Shown here: one piece after another, positions 38,295 to 47,074 of the stretch
Layout: each line of letters opens with the position of its first letter
Position numbering within the stretch: the stretch's first letter is position 1
Assembly: GCA_002686705.1 (NCBI GenBank)
Contig: NYYH01000021.1
Coordinates: 9,924-71,181, forward strand
Direction of reading: 5' to 3'
Source: Bacteroidota bacterium
Lineage (GTDB): Bacteria > Bacteroidota > Bacteroidia > Bacteroidales > F082
DNA length: 61,258 nt
Position numbers and translations under genes: made by a program
Notes under the pieces: model-generated
Databases searched by the model: none
Seen by the model: the letters and a program-made list of their open reading frames with translations, nothing else
What the model was told of the DNA's origin: nothing

Positions 38295-39134
38295 TTACTT
38301 TTTATACACTTCTCCTGAACCTCTGCTAGTTACATCTGCCTTAGCGTTTCCTCGGTAGGTAACGTCTCCGGAACCGCTTAATCGTGCTTGAAGTTTTTCA
38401 ACTACATTTAAAGTAACATCAGAAGATCCTGAGCTATTAACAATTGCATTCACAGTGGTTAGGTTATATGCGCTAACATCACCCGAACCCGAAATAGTAA
38501 CAGTTAAGTTGTTAGCTTTTCCATTCAATTCAATATCACCTGATCCTGAACATTTTACATAACATTCTTCCAGTTTTAAACCTTCTGCTTCCAAATCACC
38601 AGATCCGGAACTAAAAACTTTGAAGGTGCCAAATATTCCCTCCAAATCAATATCTCCTGAGCCATTCATCTTAAGTTCCAGGTTAGTAACATCAAAGTTA
38701 CCGTCTATATCACTCGAACCACTATTAGCGATAAACAAATCTTTTGCTTTAAATGTACCTTTAAAGTCAATATCACCTGATCCAAGGCTCTTTATGCTCT
38801 CTAGATTAGGAATCGAAATATGTACTTCTAAAGTAGTTGCAGACCTAAAGCCGTCTTTCTTTACTCCTATTTCAAGTGTCCCATCCTTAACTTTAGTTGA
38901 AATAAACTTAAGTATGTTTTCATCTGTTTTAACCGTAACGGAAGTACTGCCTTGGCTAATGATTAGATCAGCAGAACAGGTAAGTTTAATTCCGGTAAAA
39001 TTTCCGGTATTTCGTTCTTCAGTTATTACCTTGCCATTGCCTTTTACTCTAGTCTGTGCAATGCTGGTACCAATAATAATGGCCAACATTATTGTTAATA
39101 TAATTTTGAATTTTCTACGAATTTGTGTTTTCAT
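38295..39134 (-). CDS. GIN-domain (DUF2807) exported protein
   Basis: A 279-residue protein with a signal peptide (to about residue 27) and a right-handed beta-solenoid GIN domain: N-terminal GNGKVITEERNTGNFTGIKL, then repeated SGSGD/SGSSD turns (GSGDIDFKG, GSSDIDGNF, GSGDIDLEG, GSGDLEAEG and more) at about 20-residue intervals. Such putative auto-transporter-adhesin-like domains are common in Bacteroidota; function is unknown. Located downstream of a damaged DUF4097-like gene and an ECF sigma factor gene on the same strand. Confidence 0.9.
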   Translation of the reverse strand: MKTQIRRKFKIILTIMLAIIIGTSIAQTRVKGNGKVITEERNTGNFTGIKLTCSADLIISQGSTSVTVKTDENILKFISTKVKDGTLEIGVKKDGFRSATTLEVHISIPNLESIKSLGSGDIDFKGTFKAKDLFIANSGSSDIDGNFDVTNLELKMNGSGDIDLEGIFGTFKVFSSGSGDLEAEGLKLEECYVKCSGSGDIELNGKANNLTVTISGSGDVSAYNLTTVNAIVNSSGSSDVTLNVVEKLQARLSGSGDVTYRGNAKADVTSRGSGEVYKK

Positions 39135-39190
39135 TTTTTTAGAATTTATTTAATTATAAAATTTTTTATGATCTTTTATCTAAATGAGGA

Positions 39191-40189
39191 CTATTTGGCA
39201 ATAAAATTTACGGAGCCATATACACTTTCTATCTTAATGACAGAAGTTGGATTTGACTCTTTACCTACAACTCCTTTAATGGTAGTTTCGAAGTTATTCT
39301 CACTTTTCTCAGAAATACTTGTATATTCTTTCGGATAATTAAAACTTAAGAACTCACCTTCTACGGCAAATTTGAATGAACCACTTTTGCTTACATTTAA
39401 TGCAACAGTACCATGTGTGTTTTCGATACTAATAAATGCAAAACCTTTGTTAACATTCTTTATTTCCAATGCTCCATATTCCATTTCACTTTTAAACGAC
39501 TCAGCAAGACTTAGTACTTCAAGGTTTGAGAATGTAGATTCAACATCTAATTTATTAACATTACCGAGAGCCACATTTCCACCTTCTAACTCAAATTTAA
39601 TTGAATTTGAGTTATCAATAGACATATCAGAATATTCTGATTCAATTGAGAGATCTTTTGAATCTTGTATTTTAAGCTGTGAATAGCTAATTTCGAGCTT
39701 ACACTTGTTGATACTATTAATTTGTGCTTCACCAAACATTACTTCTAGTTCATTGTCAGAATTGCTTAAAGAACCTATCTCTATACTTCCATATTCACTT
39801 GAGATTTTTGTTGGACCTGAAACTGATTCTACAAAAGCTGTCCCAAACTTATGCTCTAGTGAAAGATTGATCGTACTAGGCATATAGATATCTATATCAA
39901 TAGTAACGTTTATTGATTTATTCTTTTCATTCTTGTTACCTAAACCACACTCCACGGTAACGTTATCTTTACTACCTTCAACATCAACAATTACTCTGTC
40001 GATTATTTCCTGTACTTTCTTTGCATCTTTTGTTTTGGCTTTTACTGTTACTTTAACAGATATTGAATTTTGGTTCCAATTCTTACAACGAACATTACCA
40101 AACTCATGATCTACAACAAGTTTCGCATTTTTGTTGATTTCAAATTTTTTATCGGCAACGACTTTCTCTTTGCCCTTAAGTACCGCACT
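39191..40189 (-). pseudogene. DUF4097-like exported protein lacking its N-terminus
   Basis: The frame is open from a TAG at 40192-40190 to 39191 but contains no ATG before the conserved body; the first candidate is GTG 39955, in the middle of the domain. The upstream part is clearly coding (KKFEINKNAKLVVDHEFGNV, then VKVTVKAKTKDAKKVQEII) and matches the beginning of DUF4097-type beta-solenoid proteins, normally just after a signal peptide. That signal peptide is absent; instead the frame overlaps the 3' end of the sigma factor gene. I infer a deletion that removed the end of the sigma gene, any gene between, and this gene's start. Confidence 0.65.
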
Positions 40190-40689
40190 CTAACACTATT
40201 ATACGGAATATTAAGTATTTGGGAGATTTCCTGATGATCGTATCCTTCAAATAGATGGAGAACAATAATAACTTTGTAATTTGCTGATAAGCTTTTTAAC
40301 GACATTCTTATTTCATCCAACTGGTACTCAATATGTTCAGCATCCTGAATATAATTTTCTTCAGGAAACTCAACATAATCATCAACTAAGGGTACTATAT
40401 CATTTTTATCTTTAATAGAATCAATTGACTTATTAATAACTATACGCTTTAACCAAGAGCCAAAACTACTACGCCACTCAAAAGTTTTAACCTTGCTAAA
40501 AGCGTCAATAAATGCCTCTTGCATAATGTCTTCAGCAATAAATGAGTCATTAACAATATGTAAACTGGTATTGTACATTGCTTTATAATAAAGGTTGTAG
40601 ATCTTTAGGTGTGCTTTTTTATCATTCAATGCACAAGCATCTACTAAATCTTTGTGTTTATAATCAACATGTTTAATGTTTTTCTGCAT
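40111..40689 (-). CDS. ECF-type RNA polymerase sigma factor (C-terminus probably altered)
   Basis: Region 2 is seen in AHLKIYNLYYKAMYNTSLHIV and EDIMQEAFIDAFSKVKTFEWRSSFGSWLKRI; region 4 in SLSANYKVIIVLHLFEGYDHQEISQILNIP and NSVRVRYLRAKRK. I chose ATG 40689 (MQKNIKHVDY); an earlier ATG adds 11 residues. After the end of region 4 the last 16 residues or so are read from DNA whose other frame encodes the DUF4097-like protein, so the natural C-terminus seems lost. DNA-binding regions are complete, so it may still function. No anti-sigma gene is adjacent. Confidence 0.85.
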   Translation of the reverse strand: MQKNIKHVDYKHKDLVDACALNDKKAHLKIYNLYYKAMYNTSLHIVNDSFIAEDIMQEAFIDAFSKVKTFEWRSSFGSWLKRIVINKSIDSIKDKNDIVPLVDDYVEFPEENYIQDAEHIEYQLDEIRMSLKSLSANYKVIIVLHLFEGYDHQEISQILNIPYNSVRVRYLRAKRKSLPIKNLKSTKMRNLL

Positions 40690-40946
40690 ATACATCAACT
40701 TAATGTCTGTCAAATATATCAATTGTTACACTTTATCCCATTTTATTTATTTTACTATTCTAGTTATGATACTATTCATGCTCTTTTATTACTGAGCAAC
40801 TCAAGGTGCTGATATACAGGCTTTAGTAATGGTTCAACTCATACTAATCTCTAATCTTTACATAGATGATTGGAGCATAAAAGAGTACAGATATATGGTA
40901 AAAAAAAATATTTTTGGAAAAGATTAACACATAAAAAGAAATATAG

Positions 40947-40954
40947 TATGTTTG
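40947..40954 (+). promoter_or_regulatory. -7 box TATGTTTG before the cold-shock gene
   Basis: TATGTTTGC is a full match 27 bp before the start codon. The leader is too short for a large thermosensor. Confidence 0.5.
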
Positions 40955-40981
40955 CAATCTTAAATATTTATAATTATAGCA

Positions 40982-41173
40982 ATGAAAAAAGGTACAGTAA
41001 AGTTCTTCAATAACTCCAAAGGTTATGGTTTTGTTATTGATGAAGAATCAAAAAATGAGTACTTTGTACACATTTCAGGATTAATTGATGAGATTAATGA
41101 AGGTGACAATGTAGAATTCGAATTACAAGAAGGTAAAAAAGGATTAAATGCAGTGAATGTTAAAGTAATTTAA
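40982..41173 (+). CDS. Cold-shock domain protein (CspA family)
   Basis: A 63-residue single OB-fold protein with RNP1 (KGYGFV) and RNP2 (YFVHIS) nucleic-acid-binding motifs, starting KKGTVKFFNNS. It binds single-stranded RNA/DNA and acts as RNA chaperone. Single gene between its own promoter and terminator. Confidence 0.95.
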   Translation: MKKGTVKFFNNSKGYGFVIDEESKNEYFVHISGLIDEINEGDNVEFELQEGKKGLNAVNVKVI

Positions 41174-41199
41174 TATTTATATTTAAACTTTATTTCTTA

Positions 41200-41240
41200 A
41201 AAAAAAAGAGGCTGTCTAATTAGGCGGCCTCTTTTTTTTT
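41200..41240 (+). terminator. Rho-independent terminator of the cold-shock gene
   Basis: GAGGC and GCCTC arms (41208-41212 / 41228-41232), extended by A-run/T-run pairing, with a nine-base or longer T tract. It can also end the convergent porin transcript. Confidence 0.8.
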
Positions 41241-41256
41241 AATGCATCCTAACTTC

Positions 41257-42513
41257 TTAGAAAAAGTAATATACTGCAAATAATGTTCTTAAGTTTGCTG
41301 CCGCTGTTAGATCTATTGGAACACCTTTGGCATTGCGAGATGATCCATATTTTGCAACAGTATATTCAAACTCTAATGCAAAACGCACTTTTCCACTGTT
41401 AACAATAAATCTAGGTGAAACACGATACAAGTTTGCAATGTTGGTTCCAAGCCCATAGATGGGACCAACCATATCATTTCTTGCACCTAGATTTTGAGTA
41501 TAACCAGCAAATATCCCAACCTGAAACTTAGTTCCATTCGTGTGAATATCAGTCCAGAACGACATTGTTGCTGTAGGTGAATACTCTACAAATCCTTTAA
41601 TTTTGTTAATTGAATCACTAATAAGAAATCCTCCGATACTTAATACATCAGGAATATTCTCACCATAAATTCCTTCAAATTTATAAGTCATCTTTTTTGC
41701 CTGATACTTCAAGAAAACGATACCATTTATACCACCCACCGTAGCATCTGATTTGTAACCAGTACCTGTTTCCAATTGTGGTTTTATCTTTTTATAACTT
41801 GCTCCTGCACCAGTTACGAAAGCTGTTCCTGCTTCCTTATTTGCTGTTTTATAGTGGACCTGTACACTTAATTCGGGCACAGCAGTATTACAAAGATAAG
41901 TACCAGTAGTTCCTCCAATTCCGCGGTCAGCATAATCACGCTGCGAGGACGCAATACCAATTAATTTTAACTTACCAAATTTTTGTGTTAGACGAATTTG
42001 TGGATTTCGGCCAAAAGGTTGTATTGGAGCACCAGTATTAAAAGATACGGTTCCAGGATAACAATCCGTTATAAACATTGGTATCCAGTCCTGTCCAAAT
42101 CTTAGTACAGTGTTTCCCCAATCCATATTTATATATGCTAACCGTAACCGAAACAAATTTATATTTGGGTTTAACTGACCAAAAAAGTCTGCTTCCAACT
42201 TACCTGTAATATCTGCATTAAAAGCCCTTGCACCAGTAGCTGTGAGTCTTACCCGACTTTGGATGGAAAGAAAATTAAATTTTGGGCAAGCATTTATATC
42301 CTCACCATCAGGATCTAAATCTACCGGGGCTGGAAAAAGAAGGAAATGGCCTTCACGAGCTGAGACAGTTTGCCGAGTGTCCCAAAAATAATCATTCTTA
42401 ATATAACCTGAAAAATTCAACTTAATATTGTTTTTCTTCATTTTATCAGAAGATTGAGCAGATAAACTCACAACAAAAATTAAGCATATAATAACTAAGA
42501 AATTGCTTCTCAT
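41257..42513 (-). CDS. Outer membrane porin, DcaP-like
   Basis: A 418-residue protein with a signal peptide (MRSNFLVIICLIFVVSLSAQ) and a porin-type series of beta strands: NFSGYIKNDYFWDTRQTV, RVRLTATGARAFNADITGKLEADFFG, LRLAYINMDWGNTVLRFGQDW, and a final strand ending in Phe (FAVYYFF). This resembles DcaP-like trimeric porins. Substrate is unknown. A palindrome shared with the hydrogenase and nickel-transporter promoters lies just upstream, so it may be co-regulated with nickel uptake and hydrogenase genes. Confidence 0.8.
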   Translation of the reverse strand: MRSNFLVIICLIFVVSLSAQSSDKMKKNNIKLNFSGYIKNDYFWDTRQTVSAREGHFLLFPAPVDLDPDGEDINACPKFNFLSIQSRVRLTATGARAFNADITGKLEADFFGQLNPNINLFRLRLAYINMDWGNTVLRFGQDWIPMFITDCYPGTVSFNTGAPIQPFGRNPQIRLTQKFGKLKLIGIASSQRDYADRGIGGTTGTYLCNTAVPELSVQVHYKTANKEAGTAFVTGAGASYKKIKPQLETGTGYKSDATVGGINGIVFLKYQAKKMTYKFEGIYGENIPDVLSIGGFLISDSINKIKGFVEYSPTATMSFWTDIHTNGTKFQVGIFAGYTQNLGARNDMVGPIYGLGTNIANLYRVSPRFIVNSGKVRFALEFEYTVAKYGSSRNAKGVPIDLTAAANLRTLFAVYYFF

Positions 42514-42547
42514 TTCTACTTTATTTGGATTGAAATTAATTATCCAA

Positions 42548-42555
42548 CAAAGATA
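42548..42555 (-). promoter_or_regulatory. -7 box TATCTTTG of the porin promoter
   Basis: A full TAnnTTTG match on the minus strand, 34 bp before the porin ATG and 8 bp downstream of the palindrome at 42564-42581. Confidence 0.55.
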
Positions 42556-42563
42556 ACCTTATG

Positions 42564-42581
42564 CTGTTAATTATTTAACAG
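42564..42581. promoter_or_regulatory. Operator-like palindrome upstream of the porin gene
   Basis: CTGTTAATTATTTAACAG is a perfect inverted repeat (CTGTTAA / TTAACAG). It shares the TGTTAA...TTAACA core and the distance to the -7 box with the sites at 45383-45400 and 52218-52235. Confidence 0.5.
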
Positions 42582-42709
42582 TATCACTGAATATTTTCCC
42601 AAACATGCCTAATTTAGAAGGATTCTTAAAAGAACATGGTTATTGAAATGAGTAGAAAATTCTGATAGTAGAATTGGATGATTAATCAACAAAGATGTTA
42701 AAAAACTAT

Positions 42710-43114
42710 TTAATCTTCTTTGTGGTTAATTTCTGCCCACCATTTGAAAGATAGTGGTAGATTGGAAGACTTCCCTCCATCTTTAATATCTTGGATATCC
42801 CCATCCTCATCTGTAATAGACAAGTAATAATTACATGAACCATTTATTATTTCACCACTGATATATATTTTACCATGATAATTTGTAGCAGGCTGTACAA
42901 ATGTGTGTTCGAAGTTACTCTCTCCAAGCAGATACTTTTCAATACCATCACTATCCATATACTTAATTGTATCCATTTCTACGTCACCTGTTGAGACAAC
43001 CGAATATTTAATAGTGTAATTAGGTGTTGGAGGTGGTGAATCATCATTTGATTTTTTACAAGAAATAGATCCCAGAATAATAACTGCTACTAGTATATAA
43101 ACTAATTTTTTCAT
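42710..43114 (-). CDS. Hypothetical lipoprotein
   Basis: From ATG 43114 a signal with lipobox (LGSISC) leads to a 134-residue protein with an Asp/Pro-rich linker (KKSNDDSPPPTPNY) and one small beta-rich domain. No family recognised. The pattern (ISGEIINGSCNYYLSITDEDG) recalls small Ig-like surface lipoprotein domains of Bacteroidota. The ten residues before ATG 43114 in the longer reading do not belong to a signal peptide. Single gene. Confidence 0.75.
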   Translation of the reverse strand: MKKLVYILVAVIILGSISCKKSNDDSPPPTPNYTIKYSVVSTGDVEMDTIKYMDSDGIEKYLLGESNFEHTFVQPATNYHGKIYISGEIINGSCNYYLSITDEDGDIQDIKDGGKSSNLPLSFKWWAEINHKED

Positions 43115-43276
43115 ATTGCTGATTTTTAACAGGTTGAAACGCAAAAATAATAAGAATTTTTCTATTACTCAATAAATAGTTCATTAATATAATTAAAGGT
43201 GGGTACTACTATAAAATATAAAAGTTATGTTTGCATCTGAAATTGAAACTATCCATAATTGCAATAAATTTAGCAA

Positions 43277-44221
43277 ATGCAAACTTCATTCACAAAGTTA
43301 ATGGGTATCGATTATCCGGTTATTATGGCACCTATGTTTTTGGTATCAAATCCCAAAATGATAATTGAAGCTCTTAATAATGGCATTACAGCAGCTATAC
43401 CTGCATTGAATTTCCGTACGGATGAAGATTTAAGAAGAGCCATCACAGAGATTAAAGAAGCATCAAACAAACCTTTCGGTATCAACCTAATTGTCAATAA
43501 ATCAAATATCAAGTATAAAAAGCAATTAAGTACATGTGTTGAACTAAAAGTAGACTTCATTATTACATCATTGGGTAGTCCAAAAGAAGTAATCGATAAA
43601 TGTAAACCAGCTGATATTAAAGTGTTTTGTGATGTTGTTGATTTAAAATTTGCCTTAAAGGTTGCAGAGTTGGGCGCTGATGCAGTAATTGCTGTTAACT
43701 CAAGTGCAGGTGGCCATGCAGGAAATATGACAGCAGAAGAATTGGTGCCATTACTTAAACGGAAGTTGGATATTCCAATAATCTCGGCAGGAGGAATAGC
43801 AACAAATGATCAACTAAAAAAAGCTCTTGATATTGGCGCTGATGCAGCTTCCATTGGGACATTATTTATAGCGTCTAAGGAAGCAAGTGTGAGCGAAGAA
43901 TATAAGAATGCTCTGGTTCAGTATAGCGCAAAAGATATAGTGATGACCAGCAATATCTCAGGTACACCCATTACTGTGATTAACACACCCTATATGAAGA
44001 AATACGGGAATAAGCAGGGTACCATGTCAAGAATTCTTAGTCGTAACAAGCGATTTAAGAAGTACATAAAAATGTTTATTATGGTGAAAGGAATGAAATC
44101 TATAAGAAGAGCTGCAAATAAACCTACTTACAAAACTGTTTGGGTGGCAGGATATAGTATTGAAGACATTCACTCAATAAGGCCTGTTAAAGAAATAATC
44201 AAAAGCCTTTTTAATAAATAG
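43277..44221 (+). CDS. Nitronate monooxygenase-family flavoprotein
   Basis: A 314-residue FMN TIM-barrel protein of the NMO/2-nitropropane dioxygenase family: IDYPVIMAPMFLVSNPKM at the start, the catalytic His in SSAGGHAGNMT, and the FMN phosphate loop IPIISAGGIATNDQLKKALDIGADAASIGTLF. Related proteins include enoyl reductase FabK, but the GGHAG motif favours NMO. Substrate unknown. Single gene. Confidence 0.88.
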   Translation: MQTSFTKLMGIDYPVIMAPMFLVSNPKMIIEALNNGITAAIPALNFRTDEDLRRAITEIKEASNKPFGINLIVNKSNIKYKKQLSTCVELKVDFIITSLGSPKEVIDKCKPADIKVFCDVVDLKFALKVAELGADAVIAVNSSAGGHAGNMTAEELVPLLKRKLDIPIISAGGIATNDQLKKALDIGADAASIGTLFIASKEASVSEEYKNALVQYSAKDIVMTSNISGTPITVINTPYMKKYGNKQGTMSRILSRNKRFKKYIKMFIMVKGMKSIRRAANKPTYKTVWVAGYSIEDIHSIRPVKEIIKSLFNK

Positions 44222-44451
44222 AATATACAACCCAATTTTTGTTCACTATCGAACCTAAATTGATTTCAGGAATTATATCAGAAAAATGAGAACTTAAATT
44301 TGAATTAATAATGACTGGTTCTCCGTATCGATGTTGAATTCAATACAGCCATGCCTCCCCTTTTTGTACCGAGGTGTGAATTATAATCTGTTCCGTAGAA
44401 TAGTTCGTTAACGCAACCAGATTTTGAGATGGTTCCAAAAAAGCCTCCCAT
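44219..44451 (-). pseudogene. Remnant of an amidophosphoribosyltransferase (PurF-like) gene
   Basis: Reading leftward from ATG 44451 gives about 36 residues that match the N-terminus of the long PurF-like class II glutamine amidotransferases of Bacteroidota: MGGFFGTISKSGCVNELFYG, then DYNSHLGTKRGGMAVLN. The frame stops at about 44316. In the next frame another open stretch (EPVIINSNLSSHFSDIIPEI...) runs to about 44219; its relation to PurF is uncertain. The family has more than 600 residues, so this is a decayed fragment. The nucleophile position is not canonical Cys2, as is usual for this Bacteroidota form. Confidence 0.55.
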
Positions 44452-44584
44452 AATTATCTTTTTCTAAATATATTTGAGAAAATTGCTAAATAATTTAAGA
44501 GGCTAAAACTAATGCAATTAAAATAATGAATAACCCATTTTTGAGAAGTTATTAATTAAAAAATAAAGCATGATTATCTATCCC

Positions 44585-45319
44585 TTATGGATATATTACC
44601 CTTTCGAGAAATAGTCCATGCGCTGGTACTGAAAAGCCGGCCATACTACGATCTTTAGCTTTGATAATTCTATTAATTTCTTCTGCTTTCATCTTACCTT
44701 TACCTATCTCAAAAAGAGTACCAACAATTGCCCGGACCATATTACGCAAAAACCTGTCGGCTGTTATTGTAAATATTAATTCGTTTTCAATTCTTTCGAA
44801 TTTAGCCAACTGAATAATGCAATTGTTTGTGGCCGTTTGAGTGTGTAATTTTGAGAAACTGGTAAAATCAGTATGCTCGTATAAATTTGCACAGGCTTGA
44901 TTCATTGCATTAATATCGAGAGATCCATTAAAATAGTACCTCGTCTTTTCATTAAACGGATCTTTAATTATTGAAATATAATATTTATACGTACGACTAG
45001 TGGCACTAAACCTGCTGTGAAGATCGCCAGGTACTCTATATATGTCGTGAATGACAATATCTGAAGGTAGAAAACTATTTAGTTTGTAGACTATATCTTT
45101 TAAAGATATCTTTAAGTCATCTACTTCAAAGTGAGCATAAAATTCGTGTGCATGCACTCCGGTATCCGTCCTCCCACAACCAACAATATGAATCTTCTCT
45201 TCTAGCAATAACGATAATTTATCAGTTATCTCAGCCTGGACAGTATGAGCATTTTCCTGCATTTGCCATCCATGATAGTTTGCTCCATTATATGATAATT
45301 TGATAAAATACCGCTGCAT
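44585..45319 (-). CDS. truA: tRNA pseudouridine(38-40) synthase TruA
   Basis: A 244-residue TruA of normal length. The catalytic Asp is in GCGRTDTGVHAHE; other conserved stretches are YNGANYHGWQMQ at the start, SRTYKYYI, DFTSFSK and the C-terminal FLRNMVRAIVGTLFEIG. It modifies U38-40 in the anticodon arm of tRNAs. A -7 box lies at 45342-45349, divergent from the nickel transporter promoter. Confidence 0.96.
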   Translation of the reverse strand: MQRYFIKLSYNGANYHGWQMQENAHTVQAEITDKLSLLLEEKIHIVGCGRTDTGVHAHEFYAHFEVDDLKISLKDIVYKLNSFLPSDIVIHDIYRVPGDLHSRFSATSRTYKYYISIIKDPFNEKTRYYFNGSLDINAMNQACANLYEHTDFTSFSKLHTQTATNNCIIQLAKFERIENELIFTITADRFLRNMVRAIVGTLFEIGKGKMKAEEINRIIKAKDRSMAGFSVPAHGLFLERVIYP

Positions 45320-45341
45320 GTATTAACTATATTTAATCAAA

Positions 45342-45349
45342 CAAAAATA
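45342..45349 (-). promoter_or_regulatory. -7 box TATTTTTG before truA
   Basis: A full TAnnTTTG match on the minus strand, 22 bp before the truA ATG. It is well clear of the palindrome at 45383, which serves the divergent gene. Confidence 0.45.
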
Positions 45350-45382
45350 GTTCGTTTTTTTATAAAAAATACTCAAATTTCT

Positions 45383-45400
45383 CTGTGAATTAATTAACAA
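45383..45400. promoter_or_regulatory. Operator-like palindrome before the nickel transporter gene
   Basis: CTGTGAATTAATTAACAA is the exact reverse complement of the site at 52184-52201 in the hoxF-hypF spacer (identity extends to 19 bp). It lies 6 bp upstream of the -7 box at 45407, over the expected -33 region. Confidence 0.65.
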
Positions 45401-45406
45401 TAGAAG

Positions 45407-45414
45407 TATCTTTG
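45407..45414 (+). promoter_or_regulatory. -7 box TATCTTTG of the nickel transporter promoter
   Basis: TATCTTTGC matches TAnnTTTG 23 bp before ATG 45438. The -33 region is occupied by the palindrome and has no clean TTG at the right distance. Confidence 0.6.
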
Positions 45415-45437
45415 CATAATTATTTAACAGGAATATA

Positions 45438-46166
45438 ATGATCGAAACTTTAGTAGATTTTCCCTTATTATTTGGAATCTTGGCATCAATTATTCATGTT
45501 GTTGCAGGCCCTGATCATCTTGCTGCTATTAGTCCTTTGGCACTAAACGCTAAATTCCGACCTTGGTTGATTGGTATGTCATGGGGTATTGGCCACGTAG
45601 CAGGCATGCTGCTCATAGGTTTGGTTTTTTTCTTTTTCAGAGAGTTGATTCCTATTGAATTCATTTCTCACAATAGTGAAAGAATAGTAGGATTACTACT
45701 CATAATAATTGGCATCTGGGCTCTTGTAAAAGTAATAAACTACCACAGGGATAAGCATGTACACGCACATTCACATACAAATATGGACGGAAGTGCATAT
45801 ATCCACAAACATGAACATTCACATGTACATTCACTAAAACATAGTCATAATGATGACAGAGTTAAGGAAAAGCAGTCTTATTGGGCAGCGGCAGCCATTG
45901 GAATTCTTCACGGTTTTGCAGGTGTTTCGCATATTGTCAGCATGTTACCAACACTAGCATTTTCAAATAATTATCAGGCTGTTATGTATTTAGTAGGATT
46001 TGGGGTAGGTACAATTGTTGCTATGGTTGTATTTTCTTTTTTATTGGGGATATTGGCAAAAACCGCAACAAAACAGCGAAAAGATACTGTTTTCATTGGT
46101 ATTAATGCATTTGCAGGAATTAGTGCTATTTTTGTCGGAATATTATGGATGTGGAATACCTGGTAA
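45438..46166 (+). CDS. UreH-like membrane transporter, probably for nickel
   Basis: A 242-residue membrane protein with about six helices. Diagnostic are the His/Asp motifs in HVVAGPDHLAAISPL (first helix) and the second repeat GILHGFAGVSHIVSMLP, and a long His-rich cytoplasmic or periplasmic loop between helices 3 and 4 (HVHAHSHTN, HKHEHSHVHSLKHSHND). This is the UreH/NicO-type plan for nickel or cobalt permeases. The shared operator with the hox-hyp region supports nickel supply for the hydrogenase, which is my inference. Confidence 0.8.
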   Translation: MIETLVDFPLLFGILASIIHVVAGPDHLAAISPLALNAKFRPWLIGMSWGIGHVAGMLLIGLVFFFFRELIPIEFISHNSERIVGLLLIIIGIWALVKVINYHRDKHVHAHSHTNMDGSAYIHKHEHSHVHSLKHSHNDDRVKEKQSYWAAAAIGILHGFAGVSHIVSMLPTLAFSNNYQAVMYLVGFGVGTIVAMVVFSFLLGILAKTATKQRKDTVFIGINAFAGISAIFVGILWMWNTW

Positions 46167-46178
46167 TTATTAGATAGA

Positions 46179-46949
46179 TTGTTATTTCTTAAAAAATATA
46201 GACTTCTTCCAATCGTTATACTTTTTACTTTGATATTTAGTCTAGAGTTAATATCACAGGAAGAAGTTTTATTAAAGGGTACTTTTAATGTTGGGTTTGA
46301 GGCTGGCGTTCAATTTACAGGTGTGGATGATTCAGGCATGCCCATTTCTAAGGGTGGTGTTGGGTACTCTTCAGGTCCTTTTTTGGATTATTATCTGTCA
46401 GAAATAATTAAATTTCGAGCTGGATTATATTTCGACCATCGAGCATTCTCTCTTAGCGACATGGGTTTGATAAGCGATACTGGCTATATTGGCAAATCTA
46501 GTTTTTATGATATCACAGAGAAGTATAACGTTAACTATTTAACCATACCACTTAGTTTAATTTATGTCAAAGGAAATGATAAATTCAATTTTTTCATTCA
46601 AGGGACATTTTATTATTCAATATTTCTTAATTCGAATCAAACGGGTGATTTTCATATTTTTATTTCTGAAGAAGATGCACCTCATTTTTATTTTGAAGGA
46701 TATCCTGAGTTTAATATACCCGGCGATCACTATCTCAAGGTTGAAAAGAATTTGTTCAACACTAGTGATATGGGTGTCAACCTGTTATTCGGATTTACTT
46801 ACTATATCAAACCAAATCTTGGAATCACTTTATCACCAGGTTTTACTTATAGCTTTTCTAATGTTTGGGAAAACCCAGAGCGAAATGCTTCATGGTCGCG
46901 ACTATACAAAATAAATGCAGGAATTGTCCTTAGTCTGGGTTCCAAATAG
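46179..46949 (+). CDS. Outer membrane beta-barrel protein with TTG start
   Basis: No ATG precedes the signal peptide, so the most likely start is TTG 46179, giving (M)LFLKKYRLLPIVILFTLIF followed by SLELISQ. The mature part shows alternating strands (GTFNVGFEAGVQFTGVDD, GPFLDYYLSEIIKFRAGLYF, YLTIPLSLIYVKG, INAGIVLSLGSK) of the OMP_b-brl family. It follows the nickel transporter by 12 bp, so the two are probably co-transcribed; a link with metal uptake is possible but not shown. Confidence 0.7.
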   Translation: MLFLKKYRLLPIVILFTLIFSLELISQEEVLLKGTFNVGFEAGVQFTGVDDSGMPISKGGVGYSSGPFLDYYLSEIIKFRAGLYFDHRAFSLSDMGLISDTGYIGKSSFYDITEKYNVNYLTIPLSLIYVKGNDKFNFFIQGTFYYSIFLNSNQTGDFHIFISEEDAPHFYFEGYPEFNIPGDHYLKVEKNLFNTSDMGVNLLFGFTYYIKPNLGITLSPGFTYSFSNVWENPERNASWSRLYKINAGIVLSLGSK

Positions 46950-46966
46950 GCATAATAGTTTATTGA

Positions 46967-46994
46967 GCACCTATTGCTAATAGGGTGTGATTTT
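46967..46994 (+). terminator. Weak hairpin after the transporter/barrel pair
   Basis: GCACCTATT and ATAGGGTGT arms with one bulge are followed by a short T-rich run. It may end the transcript between the convergent barrel and hoxW genes. Confidence 0.4.
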
Positions 46995-47074
46995 CAATTA
47001 AACAGATAGTTAAACTATCGTTAAAAAAAAACAAGCGGTGAAAGTTCAACGTTTGTGTGTGACTTTACTATCTA

